Positions 1 to 6,461 of a stretch of 43,205 nucleotides of DNA are shown piece by piece. A program made the translations under genes and the position numbers. Source of the stretch: Erysipelotrichales bacterium (GTDB lineage: Bacteria; Bacillota_I; Bacilli_A; Erysipelotrichales; Erysipelotrichaceae). Where the stretch lies: positions 1 through 43,205 of the forward strand of contig CAJTIT010000021.1 in the NCBI GenBank assembly GCA_910576345.1, given 5' to 3'. The notes under the pieces are model-generated. The model did not search any database, had not been told where the DNA came from, and worked only from the letters and a program-made list of their open reading frames with translations. Each line of letters starts with the position of its first letter. Positions within the stretch are counted from its first letter, which is position 1.

Positions 1-2
1 AA

Positions 3-128
3 GCGTATCACTTAGTATTTGAATATGTGGAAACATTTTATAACACAGTGCGTATTCATAGCCATTGTGAATATCAATCTCCAAATGATTATGAAAGTAA
101 CTATGATTTTCAAAAAAAGATCAATTAA
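3..128 (+). pseudogene. IS3-family transposase (OrfB), C-terminal end only
   Basis: The frame is open from the window edge to a TAA at 126-128. The 41 residues contain FEYVETFYNTVRIHSH followed by YQSPNDYE, the typical end of the IS3/IS150 OrfB integrase core, where FYN..R.H and SP..YE lie just after the last catalytic Glu. The rest of the gene lies outside the window, so it cannot be told whether the IS copy is intact. A terminal-repeat-like sequence follows directly (131-157). The call rests on the motif spacing and the position next to that repeat. Confidence 0.75.
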
Positions 129-130
129 AT

Positions 131-157
131 GTGTCCACTATCTTGACATAGTACCAG
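131..157 (+). repeat. Probable right terminal inverted repeat of the IS3-family element
   Basis: Immediately after the transposase stop lies TGTCCACTATCTTGACATAG, which resembles the ends of IS150-group IS3 elements. The matching left end is outside the window, so neither the exact outer base nor the target duplication can be set. Confidence 0.5.
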
Positions 158-427
158 TTTCTCTCAATATAGAAAAAATAGAGTAGATATTATGAAGCCA
201 AAAATTTATAATAAGATGGAAGTGGTATTAAATAAAGGAAAGAATCAAAGATATATATGTATCTGAAGTAGAAAGTTGAAGCGATGTCTACCAGCTTCTT
301 AAGGGTTCATCTTAGTTTGAAGTTTAAAATAATGAGAAAAACCCAATATCAATTATCAAATCATTGATCCTTGATAAAAGGATCATTATATTTTTACATT
401 AAAATCAGAATTTGGAGAGTGAAAACC
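158..427. other. Non-coding stretch between the IS3 end and the first small gene
   Basis: This AT-rich stretch has no convincing gene. The only clear structure is a hairpin at 365-385 (TGATCCTT, loop GATAA, AAGGATCA) followed by TTATATTTTTA. It could be a terminator for upstream transcription or an operator for the gene at 428. No promoter stands out. Confidence 0.5.
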
Positions 428-820
428 ATGGTTGAAAAAGATGATTGGCGTTTATTGAATGATATTGAAAATTTGAAGAGCGTATACATGCATCCAACGG
501 ATGGTAAAGAAATTCGTATGCATGCCCCTCATTTAAAACGTTGTAAATTTTATTTGGATAAGGTGCATGATCATCTACATCAGTGGTGGTATGTTACTGA
601 AGATTTATCTGAATGTATATGTGAAGAATGCTACAATGATTTAAAAGATGCTTTTGCGTGGAGAGAATTGGATGGTTGGGATATCGATTGGTTTGTCAGA
701 TGTCCTAAATGTGGAGAAATTCTCAGTAAAACTTCATTATCTCAGAATTATGTATATGAATGCTTAAATTGTCATATTTTGTATAGCTGGGATTTGCATG
801 ATGACATACAATTAGATTAA
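428..820 (+). CDS. Small zinc-ribbon protein, possible polymorphic-toxin immunity protein
   Basis: A 130-residue protein without signal peptide or membrane segment. It opens with a DWRLLND motif, then has CICEECYNDLKDAFAW and a C-terminal zinc-ribbon-like pair, CPKCG (about residue 94) and CLNC (about residue 116). The pattern DWR..N, then C.EC.ND.KD.F.W, recalls small cytoplasmic proteins often found beside WapA-like and LXG toxins; that is a family resemblance from memory, not a search result. The ATG at 428 is chosen because GGAGAG at 414-419 precedes it; the frame is open further upstream but has no ribosome binding site there. The next gene lies 47 bases downstream in the same direction and also looks like an immunity protein. 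No toxin gene is in view; the upstream neighbour is an IS end. Confidence 0.6.
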   Translation: MVEKDDWRLLNDIENLKSVYMHPTDGKEIRMHAPHLKRCKFYLDKVHDHLHQWWYVTEDLSECICEECYNDLKDAFAWRELDGWDIDWFVRCPKCGEILSKTSLSQNYVYECLNCHILYSWDLHDDIQLD

Positions 821-867
821 ATGATATATAATTAGTAATGTGGAATTTATGAAAGGGCTGATGATAT

Positions 868-1332
868 GTGTTTGAAATCAATGCACGCGGAATAGAAATA
901 AAATTACAAATAAAGGGTTATAAGCCAACAGATAAGGATAATTGGTATAACGATTGGTGCAAATGTGACTACTTGTTTTCATCAGATAATTGGCTTCATT
1001 ATCATGGAGAAAATGATGAGGTATTATTATCTTATGAAGTGGATCAGCTGGAAGAAGCCTGCACGAAGCTTCTAGACAATAAACTTACAGAAATAAAAGA
1101 GATAGTTTGTATTGAACCAGACTTTGTTTTTAAATTATATCCGCAGACGGATTTAAGAGATAATCCAAAAATTATTTATATTCGGCCCGGACATGAAATC
1201 CAAGATATTTATCTTGAATGGAAGATATTCTTCTGGCATGATGGAATTACGAAAAATCACCTTTCAATAACACTTGATAGAGAAGAAATCGTAAAGCTCA
1301 GAAATTATTTATTAACGCTAATCAATCAATGA
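868..1332 (+). CDS. WapI-like putative immunity protein
   Basis: A 154-residue soluble acidic protein. Start is GTG 868 with AAAGGG at 852-857. The features NDWCKCDY, SDNWLHYH and LLSYEVDQLEEACTKLL, then an acidic CIEPDF turn and a C-terminal EEIVKLRNYL helix, resemble WapI-type immunity proteins that neutralise the nuclease tip of the WapA contact-dependent toxin in Bacillus. This assignment is by recollection of the family pattern and is moderate at best. With the zinc-ribbon gene upstream it forms a two-gene same-strand cluster, as in orphan immunity arrays left after toxin cassettes are lost. No terminator is obvious downstream. Confidence 0.5.
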   Translation: MFEINARGIEIKLQIKGYKPTDKDNWYNDWCKCDYLFSSDNWLHYHGENDEVLLSYEVDQLEEACTKLLDNKLTEIKEIVCIEPDFVFKLYPQTDLRDNPKIIYIRPGHEIQDIYLEWKIFFWHDGITKNHLSITLDREEIVKLRNYLLTLINQ

Positions 1333-1639
1333 GTCAAAGATTTATTTAAATTTCAACTATATAATTGTGTAGTCTTTTATAAAAATGAAATGATATGGTT
1401 AGATATTTTCATCGCTTCGTTATATCATAATATCAAAGATGAAACAAGGTGCTGATATAAATCGGATCATTTCTAAAACGTTGAAGGATTCAATTTTTAT
1501 TTGAAATTTATATAAATAATAAGAAAAGTGGTATTTATAAAGTTTTATAATTCATCGATTTTCAAATAGAATAATTTGTCGAAACTTGTCAAAAGTGCTT
1601 TATTTTAGCCAAAATTTACATAAAACATAGTGTTTAAGG
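1333..1639. other. AT-rich intergenic region before rpsU
   Basis: About 300 bases of very AT-rich sequence without a gene. I see no strong hairpin with a T-run. It separates the accessory cluster at the left from the core gene rpsU. Confidence 0.5.
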
Positions 1640-1668
1640 TTGCAATTTAAGATTGATTTATATATAAT
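1640..1668 (+). promoter_or_regulatory. Promoter of rpsU
   Basis: TTGCAA (1640-1645), a 17-base spacer and TATAAT (1663-1668), a near-consensus vegetative promoter 32 bases before the rpsU start. An inverted repeat (AAGATTG 1649-1655, CAATCTT 1676-1682) spans the -10 and the leader. Confidence 0.75.
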
Positions 1669-1700
1669 TATAGTGCAATCTTCAGAAGGGAGGTTAAGTA

Positions 1701-1880
1701 ATGCCAAAAGTAGTTTTGAAAGAGAATGAAGTTCTGGATGATGCACTGCGTAGATTTAAACGTCAGGTGTCTAGGAACGGAACCCTTGCTGAAGCTCGCA
1801 AAAGAGAATTCTATGTAAAACCTGGCGTTCGTCGTAAGTTGAAGTCAGAAGCCGCTCGTAAAGCACGTCGCGGTAAATAA
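1701..1880 (+). CDS. rpsU: 30S ribosomal protein S21
   Basis: A 59-residue very basic protein, [20 protein letters not shown] ..., with the S21 signature [21 protein letters not shown] and the lysine/arginine tail AARKARRGK. Length is normal for the family (57-70). S21 sits on the 30S platform near the 3' end of 16S rRNA and helps initiation. The start is fixed by the strong site GGGAGG at 1688-1693. It has its own promoter and terminator, so it is a single-gene unit. Proximity to yqfC-yqfD-phoH matches the usual neighbourhood in Bacillota, although yqeY is absent here. Confidence 0.97.
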   Translation: MPKVVLKENEVLDDALRRFKRQVSRNGTLAEARKREFYVKPGVRRKLKSEAARKARRGK

Positions 1881-1884
1881 TAGG

Positions 1885-1908
1885 GAAGTCGAATGACTTC
1901 TTTTTTTT
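1885..1908 (+). terminator. Rho-independent terminator after rpsU
   Basis: GAAGTC, loop GAAT, GACTTC, then eight T. Located 4 bases after the rpsU stop. Confidence 0.85.
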
Positions 1909-1947
1909 CAGCTTAATAATAGTATAGTGCTTTCTATCCGCGTTCAA

Positions 1948-1975
1948 TCATAAATCAAAATGCAAAGCGTATAAT
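1948..1975 (+). promoter_or_regulatory. Candidate sigma-E-type promoter for yqfC-yqfD
   Basis: TCATAAA (1948-1954), a 13-base spacer and CGTATAAT (1968-1975) fit the mother-cell sigma-E pattern (KMATATT, 13-15, CATACAMT) with three or four mismatches. The TATAAT here overlaps the first possible ATG (1974), which argues that translation starts further in, at 1995. Confidence 0.4.
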
Positions 1976-1994
1976 GATGATAGAGGTGAGAAGT

Positions 1995-2195
1995 GTGATT
2001 ACTATCCATAACAATCAATTAATGATCGAAAAGTATCGAAGTGTGATCCACGTCACTTCTGATAAAATTGAATTGGATCTTAAAGAAAAAAGACTTATGA
2101 TTCAAGGCAGTCAGTTACAGATACTGGCGCTTTCAAAAGATGAAGTATTGATTGAAGGAAAGATAGAAGGGCTGTTGTTCCAAAATGAAAAATAA
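1995..2195 (+). CDS. yqfC: Sporulation protein YqfC (YabP/YqfC family)
   Basis: A 66-residue protein from GTG 1995, chosen because AGAGGTGA (1982-1989) lies 5 bases upstream; ATG 1974 and 1977 in the same frame would give up to 73 residues but have no binding site and overlap the likely -10. The core pattern, a short beta-rich stretch with ITIHNNQLMIEKYRSVIHV ending in DEVLIEGKIEGLLF, matches YqfC, a sigma-E-dependent mother-cell protein of unknown biochemical role. It is about 25 residues shorter at the N-terminus than the B. subtilis protein (93 residues). It overlaps yqfD by 11 bases, so the two are translationally coupled. Confidence 0.85.
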   Translation: MITIHNNQLMIEKYRSVIHVTSDKIELDLKEKRLMIQGSQLQILALSKDEVLIEGKIEGLLFQNEK

Positions 2196-3120
2196 GCAGA
2201 TGAAAACGATCGGTATGGATTTATGGAGCTGCACTCTCTCTATGAAAATGTTATTACGGTTGGTAAAGCGTAAAGGATGGCAAATCTATGAGCCGAAACA
2301 AACGGAATCCACCGTGCAGTTTTATGCGCCAATCGTACAAAGAAATGATATACAGCGCACCTTGGAGCATGCAGAACGGTTAAAAACGACCGGAATGCTA
2401 GGATTTTTCTTCCGTCAGATGAAACGACCACGCCGTATTCTATGTATAAGCGTCAGTTTGATTGTTTGGTATGTATTATCGCACACTGTCTTTACGATCA
2501 CTTTACAGGGTGATGAAGAAAAAATGAAACAGATTATTACAAAAGCGCTCAATGATATGGGATACACAACACCTTTTTTCAAACAAGATGTACAAGACAT
2601 CAAATTAAAATTGAAAAAAAAGCTGGAAAATGATATTGCCTGGATGGAAATATCAAAAGAAGGAAGCATCTATCACATTCAATTTACCACAAAAGATTTT
2701 GCCATTATAGAGCAGTTACAGCGTAATGAACTGGTTGCACAAAAAGACGGCGTCATACAGCGCTTTGAAGTTCAGCACGGAAATAAAGTTGTCAAATTGA
2801 ATCAATATGTGCATAAAGGAGATGTATTGATAACCAATGTGATACAGGACAGTTCTTCGATTGATCAGGATTTATATGTCAAAGGCCAAGTATATGCATA
2901 TACATGGAAAGATGTTCATGTAGAAATGAAAAAAAGCAATCTTCCGAAACCATTTGCCTTTTATCAGCTGCTTTTTGAAGCAAGAAGGGAGGCAAGCAAG
3001 AATTTAAGAATCCATGATCAAATTTATAAAGAAAATATTTTGCAATTTCAAGACAATATGGGTAAAATAAGTATGGATATTCACTATACGCTGATTGAGG
3101 ATATCTCAACCCCAAAATAA
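2185..3120 (+). CDS. yqfD: Sporulation protein YqfD
   Basis: A 311-residue protein of the YqfD family, required in the mother cell for normal sporulation in Bacillus and usually paired with yqfC and phoH, as here. One membrane segment is visible at about residues 88-106 (ILCISVSLIVWYVLSHTVF). The N-terminal 85 residues are basic and predicted cytoplasmic. The region after the helix (about 115-311) is predicted on the far side and holds the conserved stretch AWMEISKEGSIYHIQF and a KKGDVLI-like turn (HKGDVLITNVI), shared with the family. Length is somewhat below B. subtilis YqfD (398). Start ATG 2185 overlaps yqfC. Confidence 0.88.
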   Translation: MKNKQMKTIGMDLWSCTLSMKMLLRLVKRKGWQIYEPKQTESTVQFYAPIVQRNDIQRTLEHAERLKTTGMLGFFFRQMKRPRRILCISVSLIVWYVLSHTVFTITLQGDEEKMKQIITKALNDMGYTTPFFKQDVQDIKLKLKKKLENDIAWMEISKEGSIYHIQFTTKDFAIIEQLQRNELVAQKDGVIQRFEVQHGNKVVKLNQYVHKGDVLITNVIQDSSSIDQDLYVKGQVYAYTWKDVHVEMKKSNLPKPFAFYQLLFEARREASKNLRIHDQIYKENILQFQDNMGKISMDIHYTLIEDISTPK

Positions 3121-3131
3121 AAGGAGATTTT

Positions 3132-4097
3132 ATGAGTAATAATTACAATATTGTTTTGAATGAATATACAATGGATGAAATCAAGGCACTGTGCGGCTCC
3201 AACGATACGCACTTGAAAATTCTGCGTGACAATTTTGATTGTGAAATCGTTCTTCGTGATGCGCATTTGCACATCATAAGCAAAGATTATGGTCATCAAA
3301 AGCAAATAGAAGAAGTTATATTTGCCTGTTTGGATATGATTCAGCATCCTATGGAACTCAATGAACGTGATGTGATCTATGCTTGTCAGTTGGCAAAACG
3401 AGGTGCTTTAAAAAAATTGTCTATGACGTATCAAAAGTCTATTGGAAAAACCATACACGGAAAACTCATTTATCCAAAAACATTAGGACAGAGAAGTTTG
3501 TATCAATGTATGGCAGAAAATGATATTACATTCGCAAGCGGCGTCGCAGGTACCGGAAAGACGTATTTGGCAGTTGTATATGCGGCTAGTATGTTAAAAC
3601 ACGGAGATATCAAAAAAATCATACTGACAAGACCTGCCGTAGAGGCCGGAGAAAGTCTTGGCTTTTTGCCCGGTGATCTGAAAGAAAAAGTCGATCCCTA
3701 TTTAAGGCCACTTTATGATGCGCTGCATGACGTATTGGGCGTTGAGCAAGTAGAAAAACTCATCGAAAAAGAAGTTATAGAAATTGCACCGCTCGCATAT
3801 ATGCGCGGTAGAACGCTTGATCATGCTTTTATTATATTGGATGAAGCCCAGAATACTACAAAATCACAAATGAAAATGTTTTTGACCAGAATGGGATTTC
3901 ACTCTAAAATTGTGATTACCGGCGATACCACACAAATTGATTTGATTCGTAAATCAGACAGCGGATTGTGGAATGCCAAACAACTGTTGGAAGACATAGA
4001 AGGCATTGGGTTTGTGGAATTGACGGCATTAGATGTCGTGCGAAATCCTTTGGTACAAAAAATTATTGAACGCTATGAACAGGCAGAAACCACATAA
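3132..4097 (+). CDS. phoH: PhoH family ATPase
   Basis: A 321-residue protein. The N-terminal 100 residues form a KH-like RNA-binding region. The PhoH P-loop domain follows: Walker A GVAGTGKT at about residue 137, the TRPAVEAGE segment, the LGFLPGD loop, Walker B IILDEAQN and the sensor GDTTQIDL. PhoH-like proteins are cytoplasmic ATPases linked to RNA metabolism and usually precede ybeY. Start ATG 3132 follows AAGGAG at 3121-3126, only 11 bases after yqfD, so the three genes form one operon. Here ybeY does not follow; the mobile element begins about 160 bases downstream and may have separated the two. Confidence 0.95.
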   Translation: MSNNYNIVLNEYTMDEIKALCGSNDTHLKILRDNFDCEIVLRDAHLHIISKDYGHQKQIEEVIFACLDMIQHPMELNERDVIYACQLAKRGALKKLSMTYQKSIGKTIHGKLIYPKTLGQRSLYQCMAENDITFASGVAGTGKTYLAVVYAASMLKHGDIKKIILTRPAVEAGESLGFLPGDLKEKVDPYLRPLYDALHDVLGVEQVEKLIEKEVIEIAPLAYMRGRTLDHAFIILDEAQNTTKSQMKMFLTRMGFHSKIVITGDTTQIDLIRKSDSGLWNAKQLLEDIEGIGFVELTALDVVRNPLVQKIIERYEQAETT

Positions 4098-4246
4098 AAT
4101 GAAGTTGATTTAAATACATATAGATGCCATATTCTTATGCATAAGCATATCCATCATTCGCACGTTCTTATATTACGGAATCCCATTCATTCTTTCCTGT
4201 ATAACAGGTTAAATAATAAAGCTTCTACGTTATTTTATCTTTTGTA
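4098..4246. other. Intergenic region between phoH and the mobile element
   Basis: No gene recognised. It is the left chromosomal flank of the insertion. A weak dyad around TTATGCATAAGCATA at about 4135-4149 is the only visible structure. Confidence 0.4.
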
Positions 4247-4270
4247 GGTTTGTCAATGATGAATGAAACC
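4247..4270 (+). mobile_element. Putative left attachment site (attL) of the mobile element
   Basis: GGTTT (4247-4251), 7 bases, AT (4259-4260), 5 bases, AAACC (4266-4270). The right boundary carries the mirror arrangement, GGTTT, 5, AT, 7, AAACC (14327-14350). Joining the two outer halves gives a symmetric attB-like site (arms 7 bases from AT), and joining the two inner halves gives a symmetric attP-like site (arms 5 bases from AT, with perfect 10-base arms TATCTGGTTT and AAACCAGATA). This is the behaviour expected of large serine recombinase sites with a two-base core. Confidence 0.55.
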
Positions 4271-4353
4271 AGATAAGGAGAAAACTCAAAATTTTGTTTA
4301 AGACAGTAGACATAACAACGTGGAGTGAATATCTTATCTGGAGAAAATAGAAA

Positions 4354-4728
4354 ATGGCAAATATATTATTTGAGAAACTGGGCGGCAAATATGAGCGGCA
4401 AGGAGATTACTTAATACCATGCTTGACTGTACTCGCCGAAGAAGAACAGCCGATAGGCACATGGGGACAGCGGCATCTGGACTATCTGAAGCAGTATCGC
4501 AAGGTTACATACACCAATCTTCTCACAAACGGCAAGCTGAATACATACCTTGCCGACATCGATAGGCAGGCACAGGAACGCTTTGAAAGGCTCATAGAGG
4601 GCATGAAACAAGCGCAGGGCATAACGGAACGCCTAAAGGAAGAAAATGCCTTAGAATGGGTACAACACTTAAATAACATAAGGGCATGTGCGAGACAGAT
4701 TGTGAACGAGGAAATTGTTTTTGCATAA
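4354..4728 (+). CDS. tnpV: Transposon-encoded protein TnpV
   Basis: A 124-residue soluble protein matching the TnpV family of clostridial mobilizable transposons: an N-terminal LFEKLGGKYERQGDYLIPCL segment, then GTWGQRHLDYLKQYRK and a helical C-terminal part ending LEWVQHLNNIRACARQIV. Its biochemical role is not known; in Tn4451 it is not needed for excision. Start ATG 4354 follows GGAG at 4340-4343. It is the first gene inside the left boundary and is followed by a hairpin, then by a truncated merR gene. Confidence 0.85.
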   Translation: MANILFEKLGGKYERQGDYLIPCLTVLAEEEQPIGTWGQRHLDYLKQYRKVTYTNLLTNGKLNTYLADIDRQAQERFERLIEGMKQAQGITERLKEENALEWVQHLNNIRACARQIVNEEIVFA

Positions 4729-4736
4729 GTACAGAA

Positions 4737-4758
4737 AGGCGGCAGAAAATTGCCGCCT
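4737..4758 (+). terminator. Hairpin after tnpV
   Basis: AGGCGGCA, loop GAAAAT, TGCCGCCT, then AAAAATTTT. A perfect 8-base stem suited to termination, but the following T-run is weak. Confidence 0.6.
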
Positions 4759-4778
4759 AAAAATTTTCCGAAAAAGTC

Positions 4779-4809
4779 TTGCTTGTTACGTTGCGTAATG
4801 ATTTATAAT
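4779..4809 (+). promoter_or_regulatory. MerR-type promoter with 19-base spacer and dyad
   Basis: TTGCTT (4779-4784), a 19-base spacer and TATAAT (4804-4809). The spacer holds the dyad TTACG TTG CGTAA (4786-4798). A lengthened spacer with a central dyad is the hallmark of promoters that MerR-family activators untwist, which agrees with the merR fragment directly downstream. Confidence 0.7.
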
Positions 4810-4831
4810 ATGTTTCAGGAGGTAAAGGACT

Positions 4832-4879
4832 ATGGCAAAATACAGGGCAATCCCAAATGGATATATGACAGTTGATTGA
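4832..4879 (+). pseudogene. MerR-family regulator, truncated after 15 codons
   Basis: AGGAGG at 4818-4823 precedes an ATG encoding MAKYRAIPNGYMTVD and a stop. The first 14 residues match the start of MerR-type regulators from gut clostridia that continue with a winged-helix domain; here everything after is missing. The break lies at GTTGA (about 4871-4875), where the sequence switches to the end of another recombinase element (ACCAGATAAGG, 4881-4891), so the gene was probably cut by insertion. The surviving promoter has MerR-type geometry. Confidence 0.7.
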
Positions 4880-4880
4880 T

Positions 4881-4946
4881 ACCAGATAAGGATAAAAATA
4901 GATATGTATGGGCAGGAGCATAGACTTTCTCCTGCCACGCCTATAT
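4881..4946 (-). repeat. Inverted copy of the recombinase-proximal transposon end
   Basis: Read on the minus strand this segment matches the end of the element at 14263-14329, base for base with a few changes: the short run after the recombinase stop, the hairpin GGCAGGAG ... CTCCTGCC, then TATTTTTATCC and TATCTGGT. It shows that the left part of the region contains the right end of a related transposon in reverse orientation. Confidence 0.8.
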
Positions 4947-5531
4947 TTAGGCGGTTTGACGTTTGGTACGTTTTCCGTATTCACGTTCTATTTCCCGCAT
5001 TTCTTCATCCGTTGGAATATCAACAATCCCGACATAGGAATAGTAGATGTCAATATCCTGTGTCCGTTTCCCGTCTTTTTTCTCGCATTCATGGACTACG
5101 ATTTTATCCACAAAGGTATTTAAGATTTCGGGCGTTAGCTCGTCAATACGAGTATATTTTTTGGTGACGGCAATTAGCTTGGAAACATTGGTTGCTTCTG
5201 TGTCGGCTTCGCTGACTTCGGATTTCAAGGTTTCGATTTTGTGTTTTAGCTGTTCCTGCTCAGCTTCATAACCATCTGACAGCTTGTAAAAGCGTTCGTC
5301 ATTCAGCTTTCCGTTGACATTATCTTCATAGATTTTGCGGAACAGGCGGTCAAGTTCTTCCATGCGCTTTTCGTCTTTTTCAATCTGTTTCTGCTTTGCG
5401 TATAACTCGTATCGGCGTTCCGCAAGGGTAGTGTCAATCTGCTGTCGGATAAATACCCTTTCAAACTGCTGTAAATAGGACAGGAAATGCTGAAGCTGTT
5501 TTAATACCAACTGGTATAGGACATCTTCTCT
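4947..5531 (-). pseudogene. Large serine recombinase, C-terminal fragment (TnpX-like)
   Basis: The minus strand encodes about 195 residues ending RTKRQTA, which align with the last 192 residues of the full-length recombinase at 12604-14262 with about 20 differences. It covers the coiled coil (QFERVFIRQQI ... DEKRMEELDRLFRKIYEDN) and the terminal DUF4368-type domain (TPEILNTFVDKIVVHE ... YYSYVGIVDIP). The resolvase domain and zinc ribbon are missing. Homology begins near VREDVL, at about 5531; the open frame continues to 5642 only by chance, over a gene on the other strand. It cannot encode an active recombinase. Confidence 0.85.
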
Positions 5532-5852
5532 GACTGCTTCGCATCGTGGTGTGCCGACCAGTGCGGCTATCTGGAAAGCGGCATCATCCCGAAATTCTCC
5601 CTCTGCTCGGACGGTGTAAACTGGTTCAAGGGCAAAAGGCAATGGCAGGATAAGAACTATGAGCCGCAGGCAGGCGACCTTATTTTCTTTGATTGGGGGA
5701 GCGACGGCTCAATCGACCATGTGGGAATCGTGGAGAGATGCGAGAATGGAACGGTCTACACCGTGGAGGGTAACTCTGGGGATGCCTGCAAACAGCAGAG
5801 CTATCCAGTCGGGAGTGGCTCAATATACGGCTACGGAGTGCCAAACTATTAG
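5520..5852 (+). pseudogene. CHAP-domain cell-wall amidase, C-terminal fragment
   Basis: The frame 5520-5852 encodes CFASWCADQCGYLESG, then GVNWFK, AGDLIFFDWGSDGSIDHVGIVE, and ends YTVEGNSGD ... YGYGVPNY. This is the CHAP amidase domain of peptidoglycan hydrolases carried by conjugative transposons, with the catalytic Cys region near the start and the His in DHVGIVE. Everything before the domain, including any start codon, is missing; a TAG in frame at 5517 closes it. The left edge abuts the recombinase fragment on the opposite strand within a few bases, so two broken genes meet at a recombination joint near 5531. Confidence 0.8.
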
Positions 5853-6006
5853 CAGGGCAGGGCAAAAGGAAACCAGAGGGACTTAATCCTTTGTCTGTTC
5901 CTTTGCCTTACATAAGGCAATTACTTTAAAAAAGGTTAGATAAAAAACACCAGAATAGGTTTTTGATTTTTTGAAATATCATAGTTGCTCATAATATAAC
6001 AAAATG
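5853..6006. other. Spacer between CHAP fragment and blaI promoter region
   Basis: Short AT-rich segment with no gene. GGCAAAAGGAAACCAGAGG ... CCTTTGCC near 5865-5910 could fold weakly. GC content falls sharply here, marking the switch from the CHAP piece to the BlaI cassette. Confidence 0.4.
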
Positions 6007-6073
6007 ACTATTTGAATAGTTGACACCACATGACTATTGTGATAGTATACTCAAAAAGAACTATTGCAATAGT
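6007..6073 (+). promoter_or_regulatory. Three BlaI-type operators over the blaI promoter
   Basis: Three 14-base palindromes of form ACTATT..AATAGT: 6007-6020 (central TG), 6033-6046 (ACTATTGTGATAGT) and 6060-6073 (ACTATTGCAATAGT, a perfect palindrome). They start 26 and 27 bases apart. The promoter is TTGACA (6020-6025), a 17-base spacer and TAGTAT (6043-6048), so box 1 touches the -35, box 2 covers the spacer and most of the -10, and box 3 covers the probable start site. This is strong evidence for autoregulation by the BlaI-like repressor encoded directly downstream. The half-site differs from the TACA/TGTA core of staphylococcal BlaI/MecI. Confidence 0.85.
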
Positions 6074-6091
6074 CATTTTAGGAGGTGCAGA

Positions 6092-6451
6092 ATGAGGATG
6101 AAGTTATTTGATTCAGAATTAAAAGTGATGGAAGTATTATGGAAAGAGGGAAACATTACAGCAGGACAGATTTCAAAAATACTGAAAGAGGAAATTGGCT
6201 GGAATAGGAATACAACTTACACGGTGATAAAAAAATGTATAGAGAAAGGCGCAATCGAAAGAATTGAACCTAAATTTATCTGCAAGGCAATGATTTCCAA
6301 AGAAGACGTACAGGCATATGAAACAGCGGAATTGATTGAAAGGGTATTTGACGGTTCTAAGAAAAAATTTTTTGCCGCTTTGTTGTCTGAAAAAACCTTG
6401 ACACATGATGAACTGCAGCAATTAAAGAATTTGATAAACCAGATGAAATGA
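6092..6451 (+). CDS. blaI: BlaI/MecI/CopY family transcriptional repressor
   Basis: A 119-residue DNA-binding protein. The winged helix occupies about residues 1-70: LFDSELKVMEVLWKEGNITAGQISKIL, the recognition region GWNRNTTYTVIKKCIEKGAI and a short wing. The C-terminal part (FDGSKKKFFAALL ... LQQLKNLINQMK) forms the dimerisation helices. In the family, a dimer sits on palindromes and is removed by proteolysis when the partner BlaR1 senses its signal. Start ATG 6092 follows AGGAGG at 6081-6086; ATG 6098 is an alternative. It overlaps the binding site for blaR1 translation and is followed 10 bases later by that gene. The three palindromes upstream are the likely operators. Confidence 0.93.
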   Translation: MRMKLFDSELKVMEVLWKEGNITAGQISKILKEEIGWNRNTTYTVIKKCIEKGAIERIEPKFICKAMISKEDVQAYETAELIERVFDGSKKKFFAALLSEKTLTHDELQQLKNLINQMK

Positions 6452-6461
6452 GGTGAAAAGT

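Noticed and set aside
5532-5642. N-terminal 37 residues of the minus-strand frame that ends at 4947
   Set aside because: They are the antisense of the CHAP domain; homology to the recombinase starts only at about 5531.
5659-5886. Plus-strand frame of 75 codons
   Set aside because: It is a shifted reading of the CHAP fragment, whose true frame (5520-5852) has clear domain motifs.
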